Shown: in pieces, positions 8,239-18,249 of the stretch
Numbering within the stretch: the first letter of the stretch is position 1
Layout of the letters: every line of letters starts with the position of its first letter
NCBI RefSeq assembly: GCF_041521385.1
Contig: NZ_CP168006.1
Location: 1,312,769 to 1,376,768 of the forward strand
Reading direction: 5' to 3'
DNA from: Alcaligenes faecalis
GTDB lineage: Bacteria > Pseudomonadota > Gammaproteobacteria > Burkholderiales > Burkholderiaceae_B
Length of the DNA: 64,000 bases
Program-made: the position numbers and the translations under genes
Notes under the pieces: generated by a model
Database searches by the model: none
What the model was told of the DNA's origin: nothing
What the model saw: only the letters and a program-made list of their open reading frames with translations

Positions 8239-8270
8239 AAAAACGGCGCATCCCCTGGCGCCGTTTTTCT
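8239..8270 (+). terminator. intrinsic terminator
   Basis: AAAAACGGCGC/GCGCCGTTTTT (8239-8249 with 8258-8268) with an 8-base loop, 137 bases after the PepSY-like stop. Confidence 0.8.
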
Positions 8271-8354
8271 TTTCTACTGATTAGCCCGGATAGGGACATC
8301 CCGCACAAGGGGTTAGGATGAGAGTCTATTTCACCTTTGGGAAAAGTGCCTCTC

Positions 8355-9980
8355 ATGCTGTCTGCTGATTCTGTTTACTCGCAAAGCTACTCGGAATTTC
8401 ACTGGTCCATCCCCGAACACTACAACATCGCTCACGATGTTTGCGACAAGTGGGCCGACGGAACTGGACGTCTTGCCCTGATCCAGCAGTGGCCCGATGG
8501 CCAGGTCAAACGCTACACCTTCGATCAACTCAAAGCCTGGTCTGATTCGCTGGCTGCCGCCTGGCAAGCCCAAGGAATACAGGCGGGTGACCGCATCGCC
8601 ATTTTTTTGGCCCAGGGCCTGGAAACAGCACTAGCGCATTTGGCGACCTACAAAATCGGCGCCATTGCCATGCCCCTGTTTACCCTGTTCGGCACGGATG
8701 CACTGCGCTATCGTCTGAACGACTCCGGTGCCAGCACCTTGATTACGGATCAACAAGGCCTGGAGACGCTACTGCCCCTACGCGAACACCTGCCACAGCT
8801 CAAACATCTTTACCAAAGTGACAGCCAACAGGATCAGGAACAGGCGCTGTCCCTATGGCAAGCCATTGCCGCCCACCCGGAACCGGCACCACGCACCCTG
8901 AGCACCCGCGCAGACGACCCTGCCGTGCTGATTTATACCTCCGGCACCACAGGCTCGGCCAAAGGTGCCCTGCATGCACACCGTGTGCTGTTAGGACATC
9001 TGCCGGGCGTAGAGATGTCCCACAACTTCCTGCCTACGGGTGAAGGCCTGATGTGGACGCCCGCCGACTGGGCCTGGATTGGTGGCCTGCTGGATGTGCT
9101 GCTCCCCGCCTGGCATCACGGCATACCCGTGCTGGCCTACCGCTTCCCCAAATTCGATGCCGAAGCCACCTGGAAACTAATGTCCGAGCATGGTGTCACG
9201 CATACTTTTCTGCCTCCCACGGCATTGAAAATGCTGCGTCGCAGCCAATGGTCGCGCGAGCAATGGCCCTTGAAGCTGCAATCCATCGCCAGCGGCGGGG
9301 AGTCGCTGGGCGCGCAACTTCTGGATTGGGCGAAACAGGAACTGGGCATCACCATCAACGAGTTCTACGGACAAACCGAGTGCAATATGATCGTGTCCTC
9401 CTGCTCGGCCTGGTTTCCCGGTCAGGCAGGCAAGATTGGCAAGGCCGTGCCTGGTCACAAGGTCGCGATTGTGGATGATCAGGGGCACATTCAGAAAGCC
9501 GGTGTTGAAGGCCATATTGCCGTGCAATCCCCCGATCCAGTCATGTTCCTGGGCTACTGGCAACGCCCCGAGGCCACCCGCGAGAAATTTGTGGGCGACT
9601 GGCTGCTGACCGGCGACAAAGGCATACAGGACGAGAACGGCTATATCCAGTTCGTAGGCCGGGATGATGATGTCATCACCAGTTCCGGCTACCGCATTGG
9701 ACCCGGCCCAATTGAGGATGGCCTGATGGGGCATCCCGCCGTCGCCATGGCGGCAGTGATCGGTGTCCCCGACCCCGAACGCACGGAAGTCGTGAAAGCC
9801 TTTGTGGTGCTGAAAGAAGATATCGCACCGTCCCAGGAACTGATCAAGGAGATCCAGGAACACATCAAGCGCCGGGTCGCCGCGCATGAGTACCCACGGC
9901 TGATTGAATTCGTCGATGCCCTGCCCATGACCACCACCGGCAAAGTCATACGCCATGCTTTACGCAAGTTGAGCCAGTAA
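8355..9980 (+). CDS. AMP-binding acyl-CoA synthetase
   Basis: A 541-residue adenylate-forming enzyme that activates a carboxylic acid with ATP and CoA. I chose the ATG at 8355; an upstream in-frame TTG (8337) is possible. Motifs in order: P-loop YTSGTTGSAKG near residue 193, adenine-binding NEFYGQTE near 334, hinge GRDDDVITSSGYRIGPGPIED near 434, and catalytic Lys in TTTGKVIRHALRK near 526. The layout resembles medium-chain (ACSM-like) or acetate/propionate-type enzymes, and the substrate cannot be told from sequence. It is a single-gene unit flanked by terminators. Confidence 0.9.
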   Translation: MLSADSVYSQSYSEFHWSIPEHYNIAHDVCDKWADGTGRLALIQQWPDGQVKRYTFDQLKAWSDSLAAAWQAQGIQAGDRIAIFLAQGLETALAHLATYKIGAIAMPLFTLFGTDALRYRLNDSGASTLITDQQGLETLLPLREHLPQLKHLYQSDSQQDQEQALSLWQAIAAHPEPAPRTLSTRADDPAVLIYTSGTTGSAKGALHAHRVLLGHLPGVEMSHNFLPTGEGLMWTPADWAWIGGLLDVLLPAWHHGIPVLAYRFPKFDAEATWKLMSEHGVTHTFLPPTALKMLRRSQWSREQWPLKLQSIASGGESLGAQLLDWAKQELGITINEFYGQTECNMIVSSCSAWFPGQAGKIGKAVPGHKVAIVDDQGHIQKAGVEGHIAVQSPDPVMFLGYWQRPEATREKFVGDWLLTGDKGIQDENGYIQFVGRDDDVITSSGYRIGPGPIEDGLMGHPAVAMAAVIGVPDPERTEVVKAFVVLKEDIAPSQELIKEIQEHIKRRVAAHEYPRLIEFVDALPMTTTGKVIRHALRKLSQ

Positions 9981-10040
9981 GCGTATAAGCCACAGGCGAT
10001 TGCTGGCTGCTGACTGTCATCCGCCGTGCCGATGGATAAA

Positions 10041-10084
10041 AAACACCCCAATCATTGGACACAGATCCAGCGATTGGGGTGTTT
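10041..10084. terminator. bidirectional terminator between acyl-CoA synthetase and pstB
   Basis: AAACACCCCAATC (10041-10053) pairs perfectly with GATTGGGGTGTTT (10072-10084). A tracts before and T tracts after let it serve both the plus-strand synthetase gene and the minus-strand pst operon. Confidence 0.75.
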
Positions 10085-10177
10085 GTCACACAGGAACAAC
10101 TGTCCCCATGTGAAGGGATGGCTTTCTTCAAACGCCAGGCAAAGCGCCGTGAGGCCACTCTGCCTGCATCCGTCTGA

Positions 10178-10957
10178 TTAACCGAAACGACCCGTGATGT
10201 AGTCTTCGGTTTCCTTGCGAGCTGGTTTCACGAAGATCTGGTCAGTTTCACCAAACTCCATCAGTTCACCCAAATACATATACGCGGTGTAATCCGAGCA
10301 ACGTGCAGCTTGCTGCATGTTGTGCGTCACGATAACCACGGTGTAGTCCGTTTTCAGTTCGGCAATCAGCTCTTCGATCTTGGCGGTAGAAATCGGGTCC
10401 AGCGCCGAGCAAGGTTCATCCAGCAGCAGAACCTCAGGTTTGATCGCCACACCACGGGCAATACACAGACGCTGTTGCTGACCACCGGACAGGCCGTTAC
10501 CACTTTGGTGCAGCTTGTCTTTCACTTCGTTCCACAGCGCGGCTTTGGACAGAGCCCATTCCACACGCTCGTCCATTTCACCTTTGCTCAGGCGCTCGAA
10601 CAAACGCACACCAAAAGCCACGTTGTCGTAAATACTCATGGGAAACGGTGTCGGTTTCTGGAACACCATGCCTACTTTGGCACGGATCAGGGAAATGTCC
10701 TGCTTGGACGTCAGCAGGTTTTCGTTGTCCAGCAGGATTTCACCTTCCGCACGTTGGCCGGGGTACAGCTCGTACATGCGGTTCAGCGTGCGCAGCAAAG
10801 TGGATTTACCGCAACCCGAAGGTCCGATAAAGGCTGTAACCTTCTTTTCCTTGATGGACATGTTCACATTGCGCAGGGCATGGAATTTGCCATAGAAAAA
10901 ATTCAGGTTACGGATTTCAATCTTGGTCGATTCGTCGGAGGTAATAATTTGACTCAT
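10178..10957 (-). CDS. pstB: Phosphate ABC transporter ATP-binding protein PstB
   Basis: A 259-residue ATPase with Walker [10 protein letters not shown] (45-53), the PstB-typical [15 protein letters not shown]-loop, signature LSGGQ (156-160) and Walker B LLLDEP (177-182). The cytoplasmic dimer powers high-affinity phosphate import through PstCA. It is the last gene of pstSCAB. No phoU or phoBR follows: the next element is a terminator. Confidence 0.97.
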   Translation of the reverse strand: MSQIITSDESTKIEIRNLNFFYGKFHALRNVNMSIKEKKVTAFIGPSGCGKSTLLRTLNRMYELYPGQRAEGEILLDNENLLTSKQDISLIRAKVGMVFQKPTPFPMSIYDNVAFGVRLFERLSKGEMDERVEWALSKAALWNEVKDKLHQSGNGLSGGQQQRLCIARGVAIKPEVLLLDEPCSALDPISTAKIEELIAELKTDYTVVIVTHNMQQAARCSDYTAYMYLGELMEFGETDQIFVKPARKETEDYITGRFG

Positions 10958-10990
10958 AGCGTTGGCCGACTAGGGCGCTCCGTGAAAACG

Positions 10991-11854
10991 TTATTTTTGG
11001 CGGAAAAGGCTGCGAGCCAGGATATTGATACCCAAGACCAGCAAGGTAATCAGCACCGCACCTGCCCAGGCCAGACGGTTCCAGTCCTCAAAGGGGCTGG
11101 CAGCATATTGGAAAATCACCACCGGCAAGTTGGCCAGCGGCGCGTTCATGTTCCAGGACATGAACTGGTTGTTCAAGGCGGTGAACAACAGAGGAGCCGT
11201 TTCACCAGCAATACGGGCCACGGCCAGTAGAACGCCCGTCACGATACCGGGCAAGGCTGCACGGTAGGAAATGGACATCACAATCTTCCACTTGGGGCAG
11301 CCCAAAGCTGCTGCCGCTTCACGCAGTCCATTGGGAACCAGCATCAACATATTGTCTGTGGAACGCACCACCACGGGGATCACCAGAATGGCCAGTGCCA
11401 AAGAACCGGCCCAACCTGAGTAATGGCCCACTTGCGCCACATACACGGCGTAGATGAACAGACCAATAATGATGGACGGGGCCGACAAGAGCACGTCGTT
11501 CAAAAAGCGGGTGGCCGGAGCCAACCAGCCACGCTGACCGTATTCAGCCAGATAAGTCCCGGCCAGAATGCCAATAGGCGTACCAATCAAGGTACCGACA
11601 CCGGCCATCATGACACTGCCGACAATGGCGTTCAGCAGACCACCCTCACCACCCGGAGGTGGTGTGCTTTCAAACAGCAAGGACCAGGCCATGGCACTGC
11701 TGCCCTTTTCGATCAGGGTCCAGATGATCCAGAACAGCCAGAACAGGCCAAAGATCAAAGCAGTAAAAGACACCCCCAGCATCAGGCGGTTGAACACCTG
11801 CCTGCGTTTGTAAATCGGGTTGCTCAGACTAATTGCGGATTTTTTATCAAACAT
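10991..11854 (-). CDS. pstA: Phosphate ABC transporter permease PstA
   Basis: A 287-residue inner-membrane permease with six predicted helices and the EAAAALGCPKWKIVMSISYRAALPGIVTG loop that contacts the ATPase. It forms the channel with PstC. It lies 33 bases before pstB and 12 bases after pstC in the same operon. Confidence 0.96.
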   Translation of the reverse strand: MFDKKSAISLSNPIYKRRQVFNRLMLGVSFTALIFGLFWLFWIIWTLIEKGSSAMAWSLLFESTPPPGGEGGLLNAIVGSVMMAGVGTLIGTPIGILAGTYLAEYGQRGWLAPATRFLNDVLLSAPSIIIGLFIYAVYVAQVGHYSGWAGSLALAILVIPVVVRSTDNMLMLVPNGLREAAAALGCPKWKIVMSISYRAALPGIVTGVLLAVARIAGETAPLLFTALNNQFMSWNMNAPLANLPVVIFQYAASPFEDWNRLAWAGAVLITLLVLGINILARSLFRQK

Positions 11855-11866
11855 GGTAGGTGATCC

Positions 11867-12805
11867 TTAGCGCGACGTGCCTTCATTCTTGGCCAGACGC
11901 AACAAGAGCAACTTGGAGATCGCCAATACAACCGTGGTGATCAGGAACAGGATCAGGCCCAGCTCCAGCAGGGCGGATTTCTGCATGCCACCGGCTTCGT
12001 TAAACTCGTTGGCCAGGGCCGAGGCAATCGAGTTCGACGGCGAGAACAGCGAGTTTGGCAAGTTAAAGGAGTTACCAATCACGAAGGTGACGGCCATGGT
12101 TTCACCCAGCGCACGCCCCAGGCCCAGCATGATCCCGCCAATGACCCCATTCTTGGTGAAAGGCAGAACCACACGCCACATCACTTCCCAGGTGGTACTG
12201 CCCAGGCCGTAGGCGGACTCTTTGAGCATGGGAGGAACCAGCTCGAACACATCACGCATGACCGCGGTAATGAAAGGGATCACCATGACGGACAGAATCA
12301 GGCCGGCGGTAAATACACCAATACCGAAAGGAGGGCCGGCGAAAATCTGCTCCAGCACAGGCACCCCGTCAAAAAAGGAGATCAGGCCGGGTTGCACATA
12401 ACGCTGGAACAAGGGCACAAAAACGAACAGGCCCCACATGCCGTAAATAATGGAAGGAATCGCCGCCAGCATTTCAATGGCTGTACCCAGAGGGCGACGC
12501 AGCCAGGCCGGCGAGAGTTCCGTCAGGAACATTGCAATCCCGAAAGAGACCGGCACTGCAATACAGAGTGCGATCAAGGAAGTGAGCAAGGTGCCGGCAA
12601 TGGGCACCAATGCGCCATATTCGTTATTGACCGGATCCCAGTTATTCGTCCAGAGAAAAGAGAAACCGTATTCGGCAATGGATTCCCGGCTTCCATAGAT
12701 CAGGGAAATAGAGATGGCAGCCAGCAATATGAACACGAGAAACGCAAACGAGCGCGTCATGTTCTTGAAAATGCCGTCCATAAAGGCGTTCTGATTTGAT
12801 TTCAT
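11867..12805 (-). CDS. pstC: Phosphate ABC transporter permease PstC
   Basis: A 312-residue permease with six predicted helices, the [18 protein letters not shown] segment and the EAA-type loop [29 protein letters not shown]. It pairs with PstA. A 220-base gap with a hairpin separates it from pstS, consistent with PstS being made in excess over the membrane components. Confidence 0.96.
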   Translation of the reverse strand: MKSNQNAFMDGIFKNMTRSFAFLVFILLAAISISLIYGSRESIAEYGFSFLWTNNWDPVNNEYGALVPIAGTLLTSLIALCIAVPVSFGIAMFLTELSPAWLRRPLGTAIEMLAAIPSIIYGMWGLFVFVPLFQRYVQPGLISFFDGVPVLEQIFAGPPFGIGVFTAGLILSVMVIPFITAVMRDVFELVPPMLKESAYGLGSTTWEVMWRVVLPFTKNGVIGGIMLGLGRALGETMAVTFVIGNSFNLPNSLFSPSNSIASALANEFNEAGGMQKSALLELGLILFLITTVVLAISKLLLLRLAKNEGTSR

Positions 12806-12954
12806 GTAGACAGATGAAGGGTCAGGCCGGAATGGGACAAACGCACTGCAATCGATTTATGGATTCTGTAACAGCCAAGGCACGTTCAGGTCCAGCAAAA
12901 CGATCAAGCCACGCGCGGTGCGTCCAAGACAAAACCGTAATTTTTACATAATAA

Positions 12955-12983
12955 AGACGGCGCCACCTAGTGGTGGGCCGTCT
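12955..12983 (-). promoter_or_regulatory. Hairpin between pstS and pstC (likely attenuator or mRNA stabiliser)
   Basis: AGACGGC-G-CCACC and GGTGG-GCCGTCT (12955-12967 with 12971-12983 region) form a 12-bp stem with one bulged base and a tight loop. On the minus strand it is followed by TTTATTATG, an imperfect T tract. Partial termination here would favour PstS production. Confidence 0.55.
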
Positions 12984-13025
12984 CACAAGATCAATTTACA
13001 ACTGACCTATATTTGAACACGAATC

Positions 13026-14069
13026 TTACTTCCAGACTGCAGCGCCGTCTTTGGACTTGATCTCCGCCGCCCAGACAGCTTTGATCTTGTCGGTTACGTC
13101 TTTAGGCAAGGCGACGTAATCCAGCTCTTCAGCAGACTTGGCACCGTTTTCAAAGGCCCAGTTAAAGAAGTTCAGCACTTCTTTACCGTTCTCAGGCTTG
13201 TCCTGCACCTTGTGCATCAAGATGAAGGTTGCCGCCGTGATAGGCCAGGATTGAGCGCCAGGCTCTTCGGTCAGAATCACACCCATACCAGGGGTACCCG
13301 CCCAGTCTGCGTTCGCAGCGGCGGCCGCAAAGCTTTCCTGGCCTGGCTGGACGAACTGACCGTCCTTGTTCTTCAACTGAGTCCAGGACAGCTTGTTTTG
13401 CTTGGCGTAAGCGTACTCAACATAGCCGATCGAGTTCTGCAACTGACGTACGTAAGCGGCCACGCCTTCGTTACCCTTGCCACCTTGACCTGTAGGCCAC
13501 TTCACAGCCTTGCCTTCACCAACCTGGGATTTCCAGTCCGGGGAGACCTTGGACAGGTAGTTGGTCCAGCCAAATGTCGTACCCGAACCGTCGGAGCGGT
13601 GTACCACCACGATGTCTTTGTTAGGCAAAGTCAGGTCAGGGTTCAGCTCTTTGATCGCTGCGTCGTCCCACTTGGTGACTTTGGCCAGATAGATATCAGC
13701 CAGTACTTTACCGGACAGTTTCAACTGGCCAGGCTCAATGCCTTCCACGTTGATTACAGGCACCACACCACCGATCACGGCGGGGAACTGCAACAGATTT
13801 TCTTTTTCCAGTGTTTCGACCTTCATTGGGTCGTCCGAGGCACCGAAGTCCACGGTCTTGGCAATAATCTGCTGTTGACCACCACCCGAACCGATCGACT
13901 GGTAGTTCACGCGGTTATTCGTTTGCTTGGCGTATTCAGCCGCCCACTTGGCATAAATAGGGTAAGGGAACGACGCACCCGCACCGGTTACGTCTGCAGC
14001 TGTGGCAGTGGCCGCAAAGGCGCTGAACGCCAGAGCAATACTTACCTTGTTGAATACACGTTTTAACAT
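13026..14069 (-). CDS. pstS: Periplasmic phosphate-binding protein PstS
   Basis: A 347-residue protein with a signal peptide ending near ATATAADV and the phosphate-binding signatures VTGAGASFPYPIYAKW, SIGSGGGQQQI, DFGASDDPM and HRSDGSGTTFGWTNYLS. It captures phosphate in the periplasm and delivers it to PstCAB. It is the first gene of the operon, behind a PhoB site at 14140-14157. Its promoter region immediately follows the ppk stop codon on the same strand. Confidence 0.97.
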   Translation of the reverse strand: MLKRVFNKVSIALAFSAFAATATAADVTGAGASFPYPIYAKWAAEYAKQTNNRVNYQSIGSGGGQQQIIAKTVDFGASDDPMKVETLEKENLLQFPAVIGGVVPVINVEGIEPGQLKLSGKVLADIYLAKVTKWDDAAIKELNPDLTLPNKDIVVVHRSDGSGTTFGWTNYLSKVSPDWKSQVGEGKAVKWPTGQGGKGNEGVAAYVRQLQNSIGYVEYAYAKQNKLSWTQLKNKDGQFVQPGQESFAAAAANADWAGTPGMGVILTEEPGAQSWPITAATFILMHKVQDKPENGKEVLNFFNWAFENGAKSAEELDYVALPKDVTDKIKAVWAAEIKSKDGAAVWK

Positions 14070-14123
14070 CGAGAAATCCTCTTGATGATAGTCAGATCAC
14101 AGGCCCACCCTGTATGTGAAGAC

Positions 14124-14157
14124 ATAGTAAACAGGCTATGTGACATGTTCATGACAG
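14124..14157 (-). promoter_or_regulatory. Pho box and -10 of the pst operon
   Basis: On the minus strand, CTGTCATGAACATGTCAC (14157 down to 14140) matches 15 of 18 positions of the PhoB consensus (two CTGTCAT-type repeats with 11-base period). A -10-like TACTAT (14129 down to 14124) follows 10 bases later, the usual distance when PhoB replaces the -35. It predicts induction by phosphate starvation. Confidence 0.85.
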
Positions 14158-14166
14158 TCTTGTTTT

Positions 14167-16239
14167 TCACACACCACCGAGGCGCTGCATCAGGTGCTGA
14201 TGCACATTGAACGGTGCACCACGACTGCGGATGCGATTATACGTACCATCTGGACTGGCTTTCCAGGACAATTGGTTGTCACGCAGCGCATACGTAAAGG
14301 CCTCGGCAATGACGCGCCTTTTCAAGCTGCGATCCAGTACCGGCACCCCTAACTCCACCCGGCGAAAGAAGTTGCGATCCATCCAATCGGCCGAGGAGAT
14401 AAAGACCTCTTCCTGACCACCATTGTAGAAATAGAACACACGCGAGTGCTCCAGGAAACGCCCAATAATCGAACGAACCTGAATATTCTCCGACAGCCCC
14501 GGCACTCCGGCACGCAAAGCGCAGGCACCACGCACAATCAGATCCACCCTGACCCCAGCCTGGCTGGCATCGTACAAGGCCTGAATGATCTTGGGTTCGA
14601 GCAAGGAGTTCATCTTGGCCATGATCCGGGCCTTTTGGCCCGCTAAAGCACGCTCGGTTTCGGCCTGAATTCGATCCATCATGCTGTCATGCAAGGTGAA
14701 GGGCGATTGCAGTAGTTGCTTGAGCGGTCGCCACGCTCCCAATCCCGTCAACATGGAGAACACCTTGTCCATGTCCTCACAAACCTCCTGATTGGCAGTC
14801 AGCAGCCCGAAATCCGTATACAAACGAGCGGTGCGTGGGTGATAGTTGCCGGTGCCCAGGTGCCCATAACGGCGGATAACACCTGCCTCGCGCCGCAGGA
14901 CCAACACCATTTTCGCGTGAGTCTTGTGACCGACCACGCCATAACTGACATGCGCCCCCACCTCTTCCAGCTTGGCCGCCCAATTGATATTGGTCTGCTC
15001 ATCAAAACGCGCCATCAGCTCAACCACAACCGTCACTTCCTTGCCAGCCCGCGCGGCCGACAAGAGAATATTCATCAACTCCGAATCCTCACCGGTACGA
15101 TAAATGGTCTGTTTAATGCCCACCACCGCCGGATCAGCCGCCGCAGCACGCAAAAAACTCAAGACCGGTTGAAAGGATTGGTACGGGTGATGCAGTAATT
15201 GATCCTTGTGTGCAATCGTGTCAAAAAACTGAGCAGGCGACTCAAAAGAAGAATCAAAAGGGGCAGGAATGGGGGCCCGGTAATCCGCAAACAGTAAATC
15301 AGGACGATCTGGAACATTGCACAATTGCATCAAACGCGACAAGTTCACCGGACCACTTACCCGATAGGTGTCGGGCGCTTCCAGCGAGAACTCGCTTTGC
15401 AAAAAGCGTTCCAGACGCTCAGGCATGGAGTGGTCGATTTCCAGACGCACGGCAGCACCAAAATTACGCTGCGACAACTCACCTTGCAGGGCGGCCCGCA
15501 AATTGGTGACCTCTTCCTCGTCCACAAACAAATCGCTGTTGCGGGTAACACGCCACTGATAGCACCCCTTCACATCCATGCCCGGAAACAGCTCGTGCAC
15601 GAAAACACTGATCAATGAGGTCAACAGCATGTAACCCTGGGGAATACCGGCAATATCGTCAGGCACCCGGATCACTCGCGGCAAAGCACGCGGCGCCTGC
15701 ACAATAGCAATCGTCCCGGTGCGGCCAAAAGCGTCCTCACCGCTGAGCTCAACAATGTAATTCAGGCTTTTGTTGTAGACACGAGGAAAAGGGTGCGCCG
15801 GGTCCAGGCCAATCGGCGTGAGCAAAGGCATGACATCGCGCATGAAGGTTTGATACGCCCACTCTCGTTGAGCCTGCGTCCAGTGTGCCGTCAACAACAG
15901 CCCGATTCCTTCATCCATCAATTTGGGCAATACATCGTCCATCAATAGATCGTTCTGTCTATCGATCAACCGATGCGCAGCAGCCTGAACTTTGTCAAAA
16001 GCCTGCTGAGGCAAAAACCCGTCATCTCCCACCTGATGAGGGTTTTGCAAAATCTGTTCTTTCAGGCTGGAAATACGAATTTCAAAAAGCTCGTCCAGAT
16101 TGGAGCTAACAATACAGATATAGCGCAAACGTTCCAGCAAAGGCGTAGTGGAATTTTCGGCCATGGCCAGCACTCGCTCATTGAATTTGAGCAAGGACAA
16201 CTCACGGTTTAGCAAGGTTGAATCGGGAGAAGGCAGCAT
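14167..16239 (-). CDS. ppk1: Polyphosphate kinase 1
   Basis: A 690-residue enzyme, the normal PPK1 length. It reversibly polymerises the gamma-phosphate of ATP into polyphosphate. Visible features are the N-terminal NRELSLLKFNERVLAMA, the phosphohistidine motif RRYGHLGTGNYHPRTARLYTD and the second catalytic His region RFLEHSRVFYFYNGG, followed by SSADWMDRN. It is divergent from ppx (239-base gap) and immediately upstream of pstS, so synthesis, degradation and phosphate import are clustered. Confidence 0.97.
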   Translation of the reverse strand: MLPSPDSTLLNRELSLLKFNERVLAMAENSTTPLLERLRYICIVSSNLDELFEIRISSLKEQILQNPHQVGDDGFLPQQAFDKVQAAAHRLIDRQNDLLMDDVLPKLMDEGIGLLLTAHWTQAQREWAYQTFMRDVMPLLTPIGLDPAHPFPRVYNKSLNYIVELSGEDAFGRTGTIAIVQAPRALPRVIRVPDDIAGIPQGYMLLTSLISVFVHELFPGMDVKGCYQWRVTRNSDLFVDEEEVTNLRAALQGELSQRNFGAAVRLEIDHSMPERLERFLQSEFSLEAPDTYRVSGPVNLSRLMQLCNVPDRPDLLFADYRAPIPAPFDSSFESPAQFFDTIAHKDQLLHHPYQSFQPVLSFLRAAAADPAVVGIKQTIYRTGEDSELMNILLSAARAGKEVTVVVELMARFDEQTNINWAAKLEEVGAHVSYGVVGHKTHAKMVLVLRREAGVIRRYGHLGTGNYHPRTARLYTDFGLLTANQEVCEDMDKVFSMLTGLGAWRPLKQLLQSPFTLHDSMMDRIQAETERALAGQKARIMAKMNSLLEPKIIQALYDASQAGVRVDLIVRGACALRAGVPGLSENIQVRSIIGRFLEHSRVFYFYNGGQEEVFISSADWMDRNFFRRVELGVPVLDRSLKRRVIAEAFTYALRDNQLSWKASPDGTYNRIRSRGAPFNVHQHLMQRLGGV

Positions 16240-16443
16240 GGTGAGATCGTTAAAAAGCCAAAAAAGAAGGATCGTGAGACTTTTACTACATGAATATTAC
16301 AGTGCGATGACCTTGGCCCATGACTACCCCCATCACAGGCAGGCAGAACCGCTACAAAGAGCACACAGTCGTTTTGAGGAGGTTTTTGATCTGACTTTTC
16401 TCAATTTTGCGGTTTACAGGACAAAACCCATGATTAATGTCCT

Positions 16444-16449
16444 TATAAT
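16444..16449 (+). promoter_or_regulatory. possible -10 element for ppx
   Basis: A perfect TATAAT lies 30 bases before the ppx start, but no good -35 is present 16-18 bases upstream, so this is tentative. Apart from this, I see nothing clear in the 16240-16478 divergent region. Confidence 0.35.
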
Positions 16450-16478
16450 CGCACAGTAATCATCCCGAGCAATGCCTC

Positions 16479-17969
16479 ATGGAACAACTTCTTGCCGCTG
16501 TGGACCTGGGCTCCAACAGCTTTCGTTTATCCATTGGACGAGTCGTTCAGCACAACGGTCATGCCCAGATCTACACCATTGACCGCCTTAATGAATCTGT
16601 CCGGCTTGCCGCCGGCATGGGCCCCGACAAGTACATCAGTCCCGATGCCATTGAGCGCGCCGTCGTCATCCTGAAACGCTTTAACGAACGTCTGGCCGGT
16701 TTTCACCCCAATCGTGTTCGTGCCGTGGCCACCAACACCTTTCGGGTGGCACGCAATTTAAGCGAGGTCTTGCCGGCTGCCGAGGCAGCCTTTGGTTTTC
16801 CCATCGAGGTCATCTCCGGCCACGAGGAAGCCCGTCTGATTTTCTCCGGCATCAGCAACGAACTGCCCCCCTCCCCCAACCGCCGTCTGATGATTGATAT
16901 CGGCGGTGGTTCAACCGAAGTCATTATCGGTAAGGGTTTAAAACCGCTGCTGCTGTCCTCCTTGTACATGGGCTGTGTCAGCTACACCGACAAATTTTTT
17001 GCCGATGGCGTGATTACCGAAGAGCGCATGAACAATGCCATTCTGACAGCCCGCCGCGAACTGGAGGGCATTACGCGCCAGTACCGCAAGACCGGCTGGC
17101 AAGAAGCCTATGGCTCCTCCGGTACCGCCAAAGGTCTCATTGCTATCTTGCAAGAAAATGGGATGTCCAAAAAAGGCATCACCCTGGAAGGCATGGAGCT
17201 GTTGCGCAAACGCCTGGTACACGACGGCAAGGTGGACATGCGCCATCTAAGTGGCGTCAAACCTCATCGCGCGCCAGTATTGGCAGCAGGGCTGGCCATT
17301 ATGATGGCCGCCTTTCAAGAGCTGAAGATTCGCCAGATGCTGCCCGGTGAAGGCGCACTGCGAGTCGGGGTGCTGTACGACATGCTGGGTCGCGAATCCG
17401 AGCATGATCAGCGCGACCAGACCGTGCAGCAAATGATGAAACGCTACCAGGTCGACACACGTCAATCGCATCGTGTACACAAGGCCGCCATGCAGTTCTT
17501 CGCACAACTGAAGCTGCCCGATACAACGGAAGTGCAGGAGCTTGAGCGCCAGTTAGGCTGGGCTGCAGATCTGCACGAAGTGGGTCTGAGCATCGCTCAT
17601 GCGGACTACCATAAGCACACTGCCTATGTGCTGGAGCACGCCGATATGCCCGGTTTTTCCAACGACGATCAGATGTTGCTCAGTTTCCTTAGTCTGGGCC
17701 ATCAAGGCAAGCTGGGCAAACTCAAACGCTTTGAAAACCATAACACCTGGTGGCTGACATTGTTGAGCCTGCGCTTGGCGGTCATGCTGATGCGCCGTCG
17801 CGAAGACAGAGAAACCTTACCGCTAAGCCTGCAGGCTCGGGGCAAAACCGTCCAGATCCATCTGGATCATGAATGGATGGCCAGCCACCCCTTGACCCAG
17901 GCCTCCTTGCTGGCCGAGGTCCAAGCCTGGCAAAACGAGATCAATGACCTGAGCCTGGAGCTGGTCTGA
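16479..17969 (+). CDS. ppx: Exopolyphosphatase (Ppx/GppA family)
   Basis: A 496-residue protein with the actin-like/HSP70-fold N terminus: AAVDLGSNSFRLSIGRV, the catalytic VISGHEEARLIFSGI region and the IDIGGGSTEVIIG phosphate loop. An HD-like C-terminal half follows (LGWAADLHEVGLSIAHADYHKHTAYVL). It removes terminal phosphates from polyphosphate, opposing the divergent ppk1. A guanosine pentaphosphatase (GppA) role cannot be excluded from sequence. Confidence 0.93.
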   Translation: MEQLLAAVDLGSNSFRLSIGRVVQHNGHAQIYTIDRLNESVRLAAGMGPDKYISPDAIERAVVILKRFNERLAGFHPNRVRAVATNTFRVARNLSEVLPAAEAAFGFPIEVISGHEEARLIFSGISNELPPSPNRRLMIDIGGGSTEVIIGKGLKPLLLSSLYMGCVSYTDKFFADGVITEERMNNAILTARRELEGITRQYRKTGWQEAYGSSGTAKGLIAILQENGMSKKGITLEGMELLRKRLVHDGKVDMRHLSGVKPHRAPVLAAGLAIMMAAFQELKIRQMLPGEGALRVGVLYDMLGRESEHDQRDQTVQQMMKRYQVDTRQSHRVHKAAMQFFAQLKLPDTTEVQELERQLGWAADLHEVGLSIAHADYHKHTAYVLEHADMPGFSNDDQMLLSFLSLGHQGKLGKLKRFENHNTWWLTLLSLRLAVMLMRRREDRETLPLSLQARGKTVQIHLDHEWMASHPLTQASLLAEVQAWQNEINDLSLELV

Positions 17970-18152
17970 ACAAGGCTCACTGGCCATGCAGAGGCTTGGT
18001 CGGCCTGTTGAACAACAACACACCCAACTTCCAGCCGCTCTGGCCCAGGCCGGCAGACGCTTTGACTGCTGTGTGACTCCCCACCAACTGACCGAGCCAT
18101 GAACTGGCTAAGCGACACCAAGCAGAGCCAAGCAGATTATCAAAACCTAAAA

Positions 18153-18192
18153 AACCCCCGAAAGTTGGATAGCTATCCAACTTTCGGGGGTT
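18153..18192. terminator. Perfect 40-bp palindrome, bidirectional terminator
   Basis: A 20-base arm is followed at once by its exact reverse complement, centred on AG|CT at 18172/18173. An A run precedes it and CTTTTTAT follows, so it can terminate both ppx (plus) and the acyltransferase gene (minus). The 182 bases before it after ppx show nothing else. Confidence 0.85.
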
Positions 18193-18249
18193 CTTTTTAT
18201 TGGCAGGCCTTACTCTGACCCGACCTGGTCAAGCCTGGACAATACGCAA

